15,966 nt of DNA, taken from positions 1-15,966 of the forward strand of contig CAIJOE010000034.1 of the NCBI GenBank assembly GCA_903822245.1, given 5' to 3'. The stretch is from an uncultured Actinomycetes bacterium. Its GTDB lineage: Bacteria > Actinomycetota > Actinomycetes > Nanopelagicales > Nanopelagicaceae. The number at the start of each line of letters is the position of its first letter. Position 1 is the stretch's first letter. The position numbers were made by a program, and so were the translations under genes. The notes beneath the pieces are model-generated. The model ran no database searches. It saw nothing but the letters and a program-made list of their open reading frames with translations, and was not told the origin of the DNA. Shown here piece by piece: positions 6,444 through 14,144 of this stretch.

Positions 6444-9197
6444 CTAGTTGGTTGCCTTAGGGGCAACCTTTCCCTTCCCAGAGGCGGCTTTTTTCTTAGC
6501 CTTTGGTGCTCCTGTTGCCTTAACAACTTTGGCAGTCAGGGTTGGCGCGGATTTCTTGGCTCGTTTTGAACTCTTCTTTACTCGAGTAGCGCCGCCATTT
6601 TCTGCCTCCCAAGCTCGACGGCCGGCAAGCAATTCCAATCCGCGCTCTAATGTTAAGAATTCAACTGTGTCACCTCTGCGCAAAGTCGCATTTGTCTCAC
6701 CGTCAGTAATGTAAATACCAAAGCGGCCATCTTTAACAAGTACTTGTTTGGCACTTGCTGGATCAATTCCCAAATCTTTTAATGGCGGCTTTGCAACACC
6801 ACGGCGGCGAACTTTAGGTTGTTTATAGATTTCGATCGCTTCTTCTAAATTAATTAAAAAGAGTTGATCTTCAGATGTAAGGGTTCGTGAATCAGTTCCA
6901 TGTGTCATGTATGGACCATAACGACCGTTTTGAACGGTGATATTCACGCCTTCATATTCACCTAGTGATCTTGGTAGTGACATTAGTTGTAGCGCATCAT
7001 CTAAAGTAATTGTGTCGAGTGTCATTGTTGAAAGAAGTGAAGCAGTCTTTGCTTTTGGAGCGTCCTTCTTCTTTCGTGGCTTCTTTAATTCTCCAGTCTT
7101 CTTATCTACCACCATTTCTGGTTCTGGTAATACTTCAGTTACATACGGACCAAAGCGGCCAGATTTTGCAATTAACGGCAAATTGTTTTCTGGGTTAATC
7201 CCAAGTTCCCGTTCGCCAGATGGTTGGGCGAGTAATTCAATTGCGACAGCTAAAGTTAATTCATCAGGTGCCATAGTCTCTGGAATATTGGCAAACTTAC
7301 GGTCATCACCTTGGCCAAGTTGAATATATGCACCAAAGCGACCAACTCTGATTTCAATATCTTCACCCATTTTCATGGTGTTGATTTGTTGGGCATCAAT
7401 TGCACCTAGGTCGGCGGCAAGTGCTTCTAGGCCAGGGTTTCCCTCGGTGCCAAAGAAGAATCTGGTTAGCCAGGCGACTCGATCTTCTTCACCGTTTGCA
7501 ATTCGATCAAGATCTTCTTCCATTGATGCGGTGAACTCATAATCAACTAATTTTCCAAAGTGTTGCTCTAAAAGTCCGGTTACTGAAAATGCAAGGAAGG
7601 TGGGAACTAGTGCGCGTCCGCGCTTTGCTACATAACCACGATCCTGAATTGTTGACATGATTGATGCGAAAGTTGAGGGGCGGCCAATTCCTAGCTCTTC
7701 TAGCTTCTTAACCAGCGTAGGTTCGGTATACCTAGCTGGGGGCTTTGTTTCATGGCCTTCACAGCTGTAGTTAGAAACCTTCATTGACTCACCTACTGCC
7801 ATTGCTGGAAGTCGCTTTGATTCATCATCGGTGTCATCTTTTTCTTCGGTGATGTCCTCGTAGGCAGCAAGGAAGCCTGGGAATGTAACAACTGAGCCAT
7901 TAGCGCGGAAAATAGCCGCACCTCCGATTTTAGTTTCAACATCAAAGTCAACGCGCATCTGCATTTTTTTAGCATCTGACATTTGTGAAGCAATTGTTCG
8001 CTTCCAAATTAAGTCATAAAGAGCAAACTCATCACGTGATAGTTCTGGCGCTAGCTCACCAGGAGTTCTAAAAGTATCTCCGGCTGGACGAATTGCTTCG
8101 TGTGCGTCTTGAGCATTCTTTGTTTTACCTTCATAAACCCTTGGTGATGAAGGAATATATTCAGAGCCATAAAGTGATTTAGCCGAAGCTCTCGCTGACT
8201 CGATTGCACTTTGTGAAAGCGTTACTGAGTCAGTACGCATATAAGTGATGTAACCATTTTCATAAAGTCTTTGTGCCACGCGCATCGTTAATTGCGCGCC
8301 CCAACCAAGTCTAGAACCCGCATCTTGTTGCATGGTTGATGTAGTAAATGGTGCCTTTGGGCGCTCAGTCCTTGGCGATTCTTCGGTTGATTTAACTAAA
8401 AGTGATTTACCTTGCAGCGACTGCACAAGTTCATTTGCAGCAGCTTCATCTAATAGCAATATATTTCCGGCCGACTTTTCTTTAAGCCCACCATTTGCAT
8501 CAAAATCATTTGTTGCGGCAACTCTTTTGCCATCTAAAGATAGAAGTCGTGCACTAAATCCCGCTTCACAAACAGCAGTTAGATCCCACCAACTAGATGA
8601 AATAAATGCCATTCGCTCACGTTCGCGCTCAACAATTAATCTGGTAGCAACTGATTGCACGCGGCCAGCTGAAATTCTTGGCATTACTTTCTTCCAGAGA
8701 ACTGGTGAGAGGCGATAGCCATAGAGACGATCTAGAACTCTTCGCGTTTCTTGGGCATCAACTAAGCGATAATCTAAATCTCGAGTTTCACTCGCCGCCT
8801 TTTGAATTGCTTCTTTGGTAATTTCATGGAAAACCATTCGGCGAATTGGAATCTTTGGGCGTAATACTTCTATTAGGTGCCAAGCAATTGCCTCACCCTC
8901 GCGGTCTTCATCTGTTGCCAGAATCAGCTCGTCTGCATCCTTCATCAAAGCCTTTAATTCATTTACTTTTGCCCTTTTATCAGGGTTGATCACATAAAGC
9001 GGTTCAAAATCCTCTTCGATATTGACGCCTTCTTTAGCCCAGGCGATCTTCTTGTATTCCTTTGGGATATCGGCAGCACGTTGTGGCAGGTCTCGAATAT
9101 GTCCGACCGATGCTTCAACAACGTACTCATCCCCGAGGAAGCCGCCAATTTTGCGCGCCTTCGCCGGGGACTCGACGATTACAAGTTTTGTGCCCAT
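6444..9197 (-). CDS. topA: DNA topoisomerase I (type IA)
   Basis: This 917-residue enzyme relaxes negative supercoils by cutting and passing single strands. The N-terminal TOPRIM domain starts KLVIVESPAKARKI (4-17), with metal-binding acids in ATDEDREGEAIAWH at 94-107. The active-site tyrosine is Y319 in GYITYMRTDS (315-324), with conserved NAQDAHEAIRP at 361-371 and IGRPSTFASIM at 504-514. The C-terminal part lacks the four-cysteine zinc fingers of E. coli TopA. Instead it carries repeated modules marked by GRFGAY (619), GRFGPY (680), GRYGPY (758) and GRFGIY (824), and ends in a lysine/alanine-rich tail (about 874-917). Both are typical of actinobacterial TopA, where the basic tail helps processive relaxation. 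The ATG at 9197 lies 29 bases after the hppA stop; no clear Shine-Dalgarno is present. The gene sits between hppA and tmk on one strand. Confidence 0.97.
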   Translation of the reverse strand: MGTKLVIVESPAKARKIGGFLGDEYVVEASVGHIRDLPQRAADIPKEYKKIAWAKEGVNIEEDFEPLYVINPDKRAKVNELKALMKDADELILATDEDREGEAIAWHLIEVLRPKIPIRRMVFHEITKEAIQKAASETRDLDYRLVDAQETRRVLDRLYGYRLSPVLWKKVMPRISAGRVQSVATRLIVERERERMAFISSSWWDLTAVCEAGFSARLLSLDGKRVAATNDFDANGGLKEKSAGNILLLDEAAANELVQSLQGKSLLVKSTEESPRTERPKAPFTTSTMQQDAGSRLGWGAQLTMRVAQRLYENGYITYMRTDSVTLSQSAIESARASAKSLYGSEYIPSSPRVYEGKTKNAQDAHEAIRPAGDTFRTPGELAPELSRDEFALYDLIWKRTIASQMSDAKKMQMRVDFDVETKIGGAAIFRANGSVVTFPGFLAAYEDITEEKDDTDDESKRLPAMAVGESMKVSNYSCEGHETKPPARYTEPTLVKKLEELGIGRPSTFASIMSTIQDRGYVAKRGRALVPTFLAFSVTGLLEQHFGKLVDYEFTASMEEDLDRIANGEEDRVAWLTRFFFGTEGNPGLEALAADLGAIDAQQINTMKMGEDIEIRVGRFGAYIQLGQGDDRKFANIPETMAPDELTLAVAIELLAQPSGERELGINPENNLPLIAKSGRFGPYVTEVLPEPEMVVDKKTGELKKPRKKKDAPKAKTASLLSTMTLDTITLDDALQLMSLPRSLGEYEGVNITVQNGRYGPYMTHGTDSRTLTSEDQLFLINLEEAIEIYKQPKVRRRGVAKPPLKDLGIDPASAKQVLVKDGRFGIYITDGETNATLRRGDTVEFLTLERGLELLAGRRAWEAENGGATRVKKSSKRAKKSAPTLTAKVVKATGAPKAKKKAASGKGKVAPKATN

Positions 9198-9226
9198 AAC
9201 TTTTCGGGGAAGTTACTTTCTACTAG

Positions 9227-11479
9227 TTATGCGATTGAGGTTGCAGCACGTCGATTTCGTATCAACGCACCGACGATAACAAGTGTTGCAAGTAGCGAAA
9301 CAATCTTTGAAAGAGATTGGTGGCCGTTAAGTGCAAAACCAACAATTGCTGGCGTAATAAGTAGTCCAACCAAGTTCATCACCTTGATTAGTGGGTTAAT
9401 TGCTGGGCCTGCGGTGTCCTTAAATGGGTCACCAACGGTGTCACCAACAATGGTTGCATGGTGAGCATCAGAACCCTTGCCACCGTGACTTCCATCTTCA
9501 ACCATCTTCTTTGCGTTATCCCACGCCCCACCTGAGTTCGCTAGGAATACTGCCATCAAAGTTCCAGTTCCAATTGCTCCGGCAAGATAAGCACCAAGAG
9601 CGCCAACACCTAAACCAAAGCCAACTGCGATTGGTGCCATAACTGCAAGAAGTCCTGGAGTTGCAAGTTCACGAAGTGAATCGCGAGTACAAATATCAAC
9701 AACGCGACCATATTCTGGCTTCTCTGTTCCCTTCATAATTCCTGGGTGCAATCTAAATTGTTCGCGAACTTCATGAACAACTGCGCCAGCTGCGCGTGAT
9801 ACTGCATTGATTGCCAGACCTGAGAACATAAATACAACGGCTGCCCCGATGATTAAACCAACCAAGTTACGAGGGTTTGCAACATCTAGCACACCTTGGA
9901 ATTGCAGATCAGTAACTGCCTTGCCTGCATCAGTAACTGCCAACTTGATTGCATCTGTGAATGCACCAAATAGCGCGGTTGCTGCAAGTACAGCGGTAGC
10001 GATTGCGATTCCCTTAGTAATCGCCTTTGTTGTATTACCAACAGCATCTAGTGAAGTCAGAATCTGTGCGCCCTCGCCCTTAACATCGCCAGACATTTCA
10101 GCAATGCCTTGAGCGTTATCTGAGATTGGACCAAAGGTGTCCATAGCGACAATTACGCCAACAGTTGTTAATAGCCCAGTACCAGCAAGTGATACTGCAA
10201 ATAGTGATAGCACGATTGAGCCGCCACCTAGTAGGAACGCGCCAAATACTGCTGCTGCGATAAGCAAAGCTGAATAAACAGCTGATTCAAAACCAACAGA
10301 GATACCAGCCAAAATAACGGTAGCTGATCCAGTCTTTGAAGATGCTGCAACATCATTTACTGGGCGCTTACCAACTTCAGTAAAGAAACCAGTTAGAAGT
10401 TGAATGGCCGCTGCTAGAACAATTCCGATTAGAACTGCGCCAAGGGCAAGAACTCGTGGATTAACAGCAACATTTGCTGCTTCTGCAGTTAAACCTTCCA
10501 TCTGCTTTAGTGATGATGGTAGGTATGTGTAAGTAGCAAAGCCAACTAATATCGCAGAAATAATTGCCGACATAAAGAAAGAGCGGTTAATTGCTTGCAT
10601 CGCTGACTTATCAGTTGTGCGAAGCTTGGTAATAAAGATTCCAATAATTGCAGTCAAGATACCAATTGCTGGAACGATTAATGGATAAATTAGTCCAGCA
10701 TTACCAAATCCTGCTTTACCAAGAATTAGCGCAGCAACAAGAGTCACGGCATAAGACTCAAATAGATCTGCAGCCATTCCGGCACAATCGCCAACGTTGT
10801 CGCCAACATTGTCTGCAATTGTTGCAGGGTTACGTGGGTCATCCTCTGGAATACCTTGTTCTACCTTACCTACTAAGTCAGCTCCAACATCTGCTGCCTT
10901 TGTAAAGATACCGCCACCAACGCGCATAAACATCGCGAGCATTGCAGCACCAAAACCGAAACCTTCAAGAACTGCTGGTGCATCTTGGTGATAGATCGCA
11001 ACAACAAGTGATGCGCCTAGAAGTCCAAGACCAACAGTTGTCATACCAACTACCCCGCCGGTGCGAAATGCAATCTTTACTGCATTCGCTGCTGACTTTT
11101 GGCGAGCTGCTTCAGCAACACGAACATTTGCCCGTACCGCCAACCACATTCCGTTGTATCCAACAGCTGCTGAAAACAAAGCTCCGAGCAAGAAGAAAAT
11201 TGAACGGCCAATACGAATATCTGTGTGACCAGGTAGAGCAAAGAGCAAAAAGAAAACAATTCCAACAAAATAAGAAAGTGTTTTAAATTGACGATTCAAA
11301 TAAGCCGCGGCGCCCTCTTGGACGGCTCCTGCGATCTCCTGCATCTTTTCGGTGCCCTCACTTGCGGCCAATACTTGGGCGCGAAGGGCGTAAGCAATTG
11401 CCAAGGCCACCAGGGAGATCCCTAGGACGACATAGACATAGCTCAGGTTTGTACCGGTTACTTGGACCAGATTTTCCAC
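9227..11479 (-). CDS. hppA: Membrane-bound proton-translocating pyrophosphatase, K+-independent type
   Basis: This 750-residue polytopic protein (about 16 hydrophobic segments) hydrolyses pyrophosphate and pumps H+ across the cytoplasmic membrane. The substrate-binding loop contains DVGADLVGKVE at 197-207, followed by DDPRNPATIADNVGDNVGDC at 213-232. A second acid cluster includes DNAQGIAEMSG at 454-464, and the third is GDTVGDPFKDTAGPAINP at 679-696. The subfamily marker reads GNTTKAITKG at 481-490: K485 and T488 mark the K+-independent, H+-pumping group, while the K+-dependent group has Ala at the lysine position. The start is GTG at 11479-11477 with a good AGGAG ribosome-binding site 5 bases upstream. 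The gene heads the block leading to topA, tmk and holB and diverges from the DedA gene. In acI-type cells such pumps are thought to work with rhodopsin, but no rhodopsin gene is seen here. Confidence 0.97.
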   Translation of the reverse strand: MENLVQVTGTNLSYVYVVLGISLVALAIAYALRAQVLAASEGTEKMQEIAGAVQEGAAAYLNRQFKTLSYFVGIVFFLLFALPGHTDIRIGRSIFFLLGALFSAAVGYNGMWLAVRANVRVAEAARQKSAANAVKIAFRTGGVVGMTTVGLGLLGASLVVAIYHQDAPAVLEGFGFGAAMLAMFMRVGGGIFTKAADVGADLVGKVEQGIPEDDPRNPATIADNVGDNVGDCAGMAADLFESYAVTLVAALILGKAGFGNAGLIYPLIVPAIGILTAIIGIFITKLRTTDKSAMQAINRSFFMSAIISAILVGFATYTYLPSSLKQMEGLTAEAANVAVNPRVLALGAVLIGIVLAAAIQLLTGFFTEVGKRPVNDVAASSKTGSATVILAGISVGFESAVYSALLIAAAVFGAFLLGGGSIVLSLFAVSLAGTGLLTTVGVIVAMDTFGPISDNAQGIAEMSGDVKGEGAQILTSLDAVGNTTKAITKGIAIATAVLAATALFGAFTDAIKLAVTDAGKAVTDLQFQGVLDVANPRNLVGLIIGAAVVFMFSGLAINAVSRAAGAVVHEVREQFRLHPGIMKGTEKPEYGRVVDICTRDSLRELATPGLLAVMAPIAVGFGLGVGALGAYLAGAIGTGTLMAVFLANSGGAWDNAKKMVEDGSHGGKGSDAHHATIVGDTVGDPFKDTAGPAINPLIKVMNLVGLLITPAIVGFALNGHQSLSKIVSLLATLVIVGALIRNRRAATSIA

Positions 11480-11484
11480 GGATA

Positions 11485-11489
11485 CTCCT
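11485..11489 (-). promoter_or_regulatory. Ribosome-binding site of hppA
   Basis: On the minus strand the bases AGGAG (plus-strand CTCCT at 11485-11489) lie 5 bases before the GTG start of hppA. This is one of only two clear Shine-Dalgarno sequences in the window and supports the GTG as the true start. The rest of the 150-base gap up to the DedA start holds a perfect palindrome CCCAGCTGGG at 11535-11544 and an A+T-rich patch near 11571-11580. I cannot assign an hppA promoter with confidence. Confidence 0.75.
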
Positions 11490-11614
11490 ATTTAGTGTGC
11501 TTCGTTGAACACGAATTGGCTTCGGGCGGTTACCCCCAGCTGGGAAGGCAGGGGCAAGAGTTGAAGGATACATATATATTGCATTGCAAACTGCAGTGGA
11601 TGCAAATTAATAGG

Positions 11615-11620
11615 TATATT
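11615..11620 (+). promoter_or_regulatory. Candidate -10 box for the DedA gene (possible leaderless start)
   Basis: TATATT ends 9 bases before the proposed ATG at 11630 of the DedA gene. It fits the actinobacterial TANNNT -10 pattern, and its distance would put transcription start on or next to the ATG. No Shine-Dalgarno is present between it and the ATG, which also suits a leaderless mRNA. No convincing -35 element is seen at the usual distance. This is an inference from spacing alone. Confidence 0.4.
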
Positions 11621-11629
11621 CCCCTCCAT

Positions 11630-12262
11630 ATGAATATCTTCAATGCTGAAACCGCGATCAATACCTTTGGCCTAGCTGGCATATATGGCCTGCTTTTTGT
11701 TGAGACTGCCCTACCCCTAGTCGTTGGGTTGCCAGGGGATTCCCTGCTTTTCATCGCTGGCGTGGCCGCCTCAGGAACTGGCGCAGTAATCCATATCCAT
11801 ATTTCATTGCTTTGGCTGGCACTAGGTGCACCGGTGGCTGCCATTGCCGGATCATCATTTGGCCATCATTTAGGTCACCGATACGGCTCGAAATTATTTA
11901 CCAACCCGAAATCAAAATTCTTCCACCCAGATCGCTTGGTTACTGCTGAAAAGTGGATGTCAAAGTATGGCCATGGAAAAATGATTTTCATAGCTCGCTT
12001 TGTTCCAGTAGTCCGCCATTTAGTAAATCCAGTAGCTGGAATTATTAAAATGCCATACAAAGAATTTTTCTTCTGGAATGTAATTAGCGCCCTAGTTTGG
12101 ACCGAAGGATTTATTTGGGGCGGTTATTTAATTGGTGAAAAACTTAAGGGATCGGTTGATAAATATATCTTCCCAATAGTTGCAGTTATTGTGGTTCTTT
12201 CAGTTGCCCCAATTCTTTGGGAATTCTTTAAAGAATGGCGCACAAAGAAGCACCTTTCTTAA
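11630..12262 (+). CDS. DedA family integral membrane protein
   Basis: This 210-residue protein is the only plus-strand gene. DedA proteins are inner-membrane proteins tied to membrane potential, envelope integrity and lipid-carrier flipping. An acidic pair lies at E25 and D37 in VETALPLVVGLPGDS, and a pair of arginines at R123 and R129 in ARFVPVVRH. The spacing of both pairs matches the essential E39/D51 and R130/R136 of E. coli YqjA as I remember them. The typical segment PVAGIIKMPYKEFFFWN follows at 134-150, and a hydrophobic helix near 178-198 precedes a basic C-terminus. The frame stays open upstream to an ATG at 11462, but those 56 extra residues are not hydrophobic, do not resemble DedA and would overlap hppA, so I chose the ATG at 11630. 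In a loop that often reads GDxxGYxxGR, this protein has GSSFGHHLGH (74-83). It diverges from hppA and converges on pyrE with only 10 bases between stops. Confidence 0.88.
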   Translation: MNIFNAETAINTFGLAGIYGLLFVETALPLVVGLPGDSLLFIAGVAASGTGAVIHIHISLLWLALGAPVAAIAGSSFGHHLGHRYGSKLFTNPKSKFFHPDRLVTAEKWMSKYGHGKMIFIARFVPVVRHLVNPVAGIIKMPYKEFFFWNVISALVWTEGFIWGGYLIGEKLKGSVDKYIFPIVAVIVVLSVAPILWEFFKEWRTKKHLS

Positions 12263-12272
12263 ATTAATTAAC

Positions 12273-12806
12273 CTACAAACCTAAATCAGATAATTGATAA
12301 GCAGCTAAGTATTCCAAGCCATTTTCTTTAATTAGTGGCGCTGCTCCACGCTCAACAATTACAGCAACTCCAACCACAATTGCTCCGGCTTCTTTAAGTG
12401 CCTCAACTGCGGTCATTACTGAACCACCGGTTGTTGAAGTATCTTCCACGGCTAACACTCGCCGACCTTTAACATCTGGTCCTTCAATACGTCGCTGCAG
12501 TCCATGAGCTTTCTCGGCCTTGCGAACTACAAAAGAATCTAATTTGCGGCCTTGTTTTGCAGCAACATGCTTCATTGCAGTTGCAACTGGATCTGCGCCA
12601 AGAGTTAAACCGCCAACAGCTTCAAAATCCCAACCTTTAGTTAGATCCAACATAACTTCACCAACAAGTGGGGCCGCTTGGGCATCTAATGTCACGCGAC
12701 GAAGATCAACATAATAATCAGCTTCTTTTCCAGAAGAAAGAATTACTTTGCCGTGAACTACAGCCTTGTTTAGAATTTCTGTTTTTAATTGATCTTTAGC
12801 GCTCAT
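12273..12806 (-). CDS. pyrE: Orotate phosphoribosyltransferase
   Basis: This 177-residue type I phosphoribosyltransferase makes orotidine 5'-phosphate from orotate and PRPP, the fifth step of pyrimidine synthesis. The PRPP-binding motif VLAVEDTSTTGGS lies at 117-129. The flexible catalytic loop is seen as RKAEKAHGLQRRIEG at 95-109, and SSGKEADYYVDLRRVTL at 24-40 is the conserved orotate-side segment. TLGADPVATA at 68-77 is the other PyrE hallmark. The ATG at 12806 lies 11 bases after the hspR stop, so pyrE looks like the last gene of the dnaK operon. It ends 10 bases from the convergent DedA stop, and no terminator hairpin is obvious between them. Lacking any pyrF or other pyr genes here, its link to heat shock rests on position only. 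Confidence 0.95.
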   Translation of the reverse strand: MSAKDQLKTEILNKAVVHGKVILSSGKEADYYVDLRRVTLDAQAAPLVGEVMLDLTKGWDFEAVGGLTLGADPVATAMKHVAAKQGRKLDSFVVRKAEKAHGLQRRIEGPDVKGRRVLAVEDTSTTGGSVMTAVEALKEAGAIVVGVAVIVERGAAPLIKENGLEYLAAYQLSDLGL

Positions 12807-12817
12807 GAGAGTGAACT

Positions 12818-13213
12818 TTAGCGTTCTTCTTTGTAAACAACGATTGATTGCTTACTTCTGCGGGCCAAGGATTTTGGCGGATTTTGCTCGAGTAGTGCAT
12901 CAACTTCTGTGCGTAATTTCGCCACTTCTAGCGCCATATTAGCCATTGCAGATTCCAATTCAAATATTCTGGCAATACCAGCCAAATTAATACCTTCACC
13001 AACAAGGCGTTGAATATTTCTAAGTGAAGCAATATCTCTAAGGGAATACCGGCGACCGCGCCCTGTTGCTCGACCTGGAGAGACTAAGCCCATGCGATCG
13101 TATTGTCGAAGAGTTTGTGGGTGCATCCCAGATAGTTGTGATGCAATTGAAATTACATAAACCGCTTCATCATCACCAGGACCATCTGTTGGGTGGTTAT
13201 TTAATTCATCCAT
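12818..13213 (-). CDS. hspR: HspR, MerR-family heat-shock repressor
   Basis: This is a 131-residue DNA-binding repressor. Residues about 17-85 form a MerR-type winged helix: YVISIASQLSGMHPQTLRQY at 19-38 followed by DRMGLVSPGRATGRGRRYS. The MHPQTLRQYDR...GR.TGRGRRYS pattern is the signature of actinobacterial HspR. It is followed by a short coiled coil (about 84-112) and a basic tail. In Streptomyces, HspR binds HAIR-type inverted repeats upstream of dnaK and clpB, with DnaK as co-repressor, giving feedback control. The expected HAIR site upstream of dnaK would lie outside this window, and I saw none inside. The ATG overlaps the dnaJ TAA stop by one base, pointing to coupled translation within the dnaK-grpE-dnaJ-hspR operon. 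Confidence 0.95.
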   Translation of the reverse strand: MDELNNHPTDGPGDDEAVYVISIASQLSGMHPQTLRQYDRMGLVSPGRATGRGRRYSLRDIASLRNIQRLVGEGINLAGIARIFELESAMANMALEVAKLRTEVDALLEQNPPKSLARRSKQSIVVYKEER

Positions 13214-14142
13214 TAGGCACGCGCTTTCTGGGCAAGATCTGCTCGTGGATCAAAATCACTTGTTGCATCGGCAAATGCCTCGAGGGCATCTTTTGCTTTT
13301 CCATCAACACGTTGTGGCACTTGAACTTCAACTGTAATTAGCAAATCGCCATGACCTTTGCTGGTCTTAATGCCGCGCCCCTTGACTCGAAGAGTCCTAC
13401 CACTCGGTGTTCCTGCTGGGATACGAACTGTTACTTCATCACCGTTTATTGTTGGAACTTTAATGTCGGCGCCCAGCGCTGCCTCGGTAAATGTAACTGG
13501 CAGAGTCATTAATAAATTTAATTCACTTCGCGTGAATACAGGATGCTTAACAACATTTACAGTTATATAAAGATCCCCCGGGCCTGCTTGACCAGGTGCG
13601 CCACGTCCTTTTAATTTAATCTTTGCGCCATCGCTAATTCCTGCTGGGACTCTGGTGGTTACCTTTGTCGGAGTAGAACCTTGTGGGGCAAGCTTTAAAT
13701 CAAGTTCGGTTCCAAAAATTGAATCGCGAAATGAAATAGTTGTTTCAGATTGAAGATCTGCGCCATGTCTGGGAGCTTGCCGGCCGCCACCAAATAATGT
13801 GGAAAAAATATCTTGTGGGGTGCCGTTGCCAAACATGTCAGAGAAATCTGCGCCTTGAAAACCACCTTGAAAACCTCCGGGACCCCCTTTTGGCATACGG
13901 CCGGTTTTAAAGGCTTCGCGCATTTGGTCATACTCTGCGCGCTTTTTTTCATCTGTTAAATCTTCGTATGCTTCAGAAACTTCTTTAAAGCGCTCTTCTA
14001 GCTTCTTATCGCCTTTGTTCTTATCTGGATGAAGCTCTCTAGCTAGTTTGCGGTACTGCTTTTTAACCGCAGCCTCATCATCGCTTTTTTTGACACCAAG
14101 GATTGAATACAAATCCTTCTCGTATAAATCCTTGGCTGCCAT
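13213..14142 (-). CDS. dnaJ: DnaJ-family (Hsp40) co-chaperone without zinc finger
   Basis: This 309-residue co-chaperone stimulates the ATPase of DnaK and delivers unfolded proteins. The J domain is at about 8-75 with the HPD motif at 38-40. A Gly/Phe-rich linker (about 83-121) contains DIFSTLFGG. Two C-terminal beta-sandwich substrate-binding domains follow (about 128-275), marked by RVPAGISDGAKIKLKGRG at 164-181 and RIPAGTPSGRTLRVKGRG at 240-257. The four CxxCxGxG repeats of a classical DnaJ are missing: the protein has no cysteine at all, and where the zinc module would sit only about nine residues (152-160) remain. It is therefore a class B (CbpA/DnaJ2-like) Hsp40 placed in the dnaJ slot of the dnaK operon. 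A GGAG ribosome-binding site sits 5 bases before the ATG, overlapping the grpE end. Length and reading frame are intact. Confidence 0.94.
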   Translation of the reverse strand: MAAKDLYEKDLYSILGVKKSDDEAAVKKQYRKLARELHPDKNKGDKKLEERFKEVSEAYEDLTDEKKRAEYDQMREAFKTGRMPKGGPGGFQGGFQGADFSDMFGNGTPQDIFSTLFGGGRQAPRHGADLQSETTISFRDSIFGTELDLKLAPQGSTPTKVTTRVPAGISDGAKIKLKGRGAPGQAGPGDLYITVNVVKHPVFTRSELNLLMTLPVTFTEAALGADIKVPTINGDEVTVRIPAGTPSGRTLRVKGRGIKTSKGHGDLLITVEVQVPQRVDGKAKDALEAFADATSDFDPRADLAQKARA

Positions 14143-14144
14143 CT

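Noticed and set aside
9198..9226. Short inverted repeat AACTT/AAGTT between hppA and topA
   Set aside because: Five-base arms with a weak stem and no T-run are too little to call a terminator or attenuator.
10648..11286. Overlapping plus-strand open frames opposite hppA, rich in Gln and Leu
   Set aside because: They mirror the strongly conserved hppA coding sequence on the other strand; the odd composition is a by-product of hppA codon use.
11462..11629. Upstream extension of the DedA frame to an ATG at 11462
   Set aside because: The extra 56 residues are not hydrophobic, do not resemble DedA, and would overlap the hppA start and its ribosome-binding site. The ATG at 11630 gives a normal DedA length.
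12223..12236. 14-base palindrome ATTCTTTAAAGAAT near the end of the DedA gene
   Set aside because: It lies wholly in coding sequence (FFKE region), is A+T-rich with no loop or T-run, and lies before the stop codon; chance is the best explanation, not a terminator.
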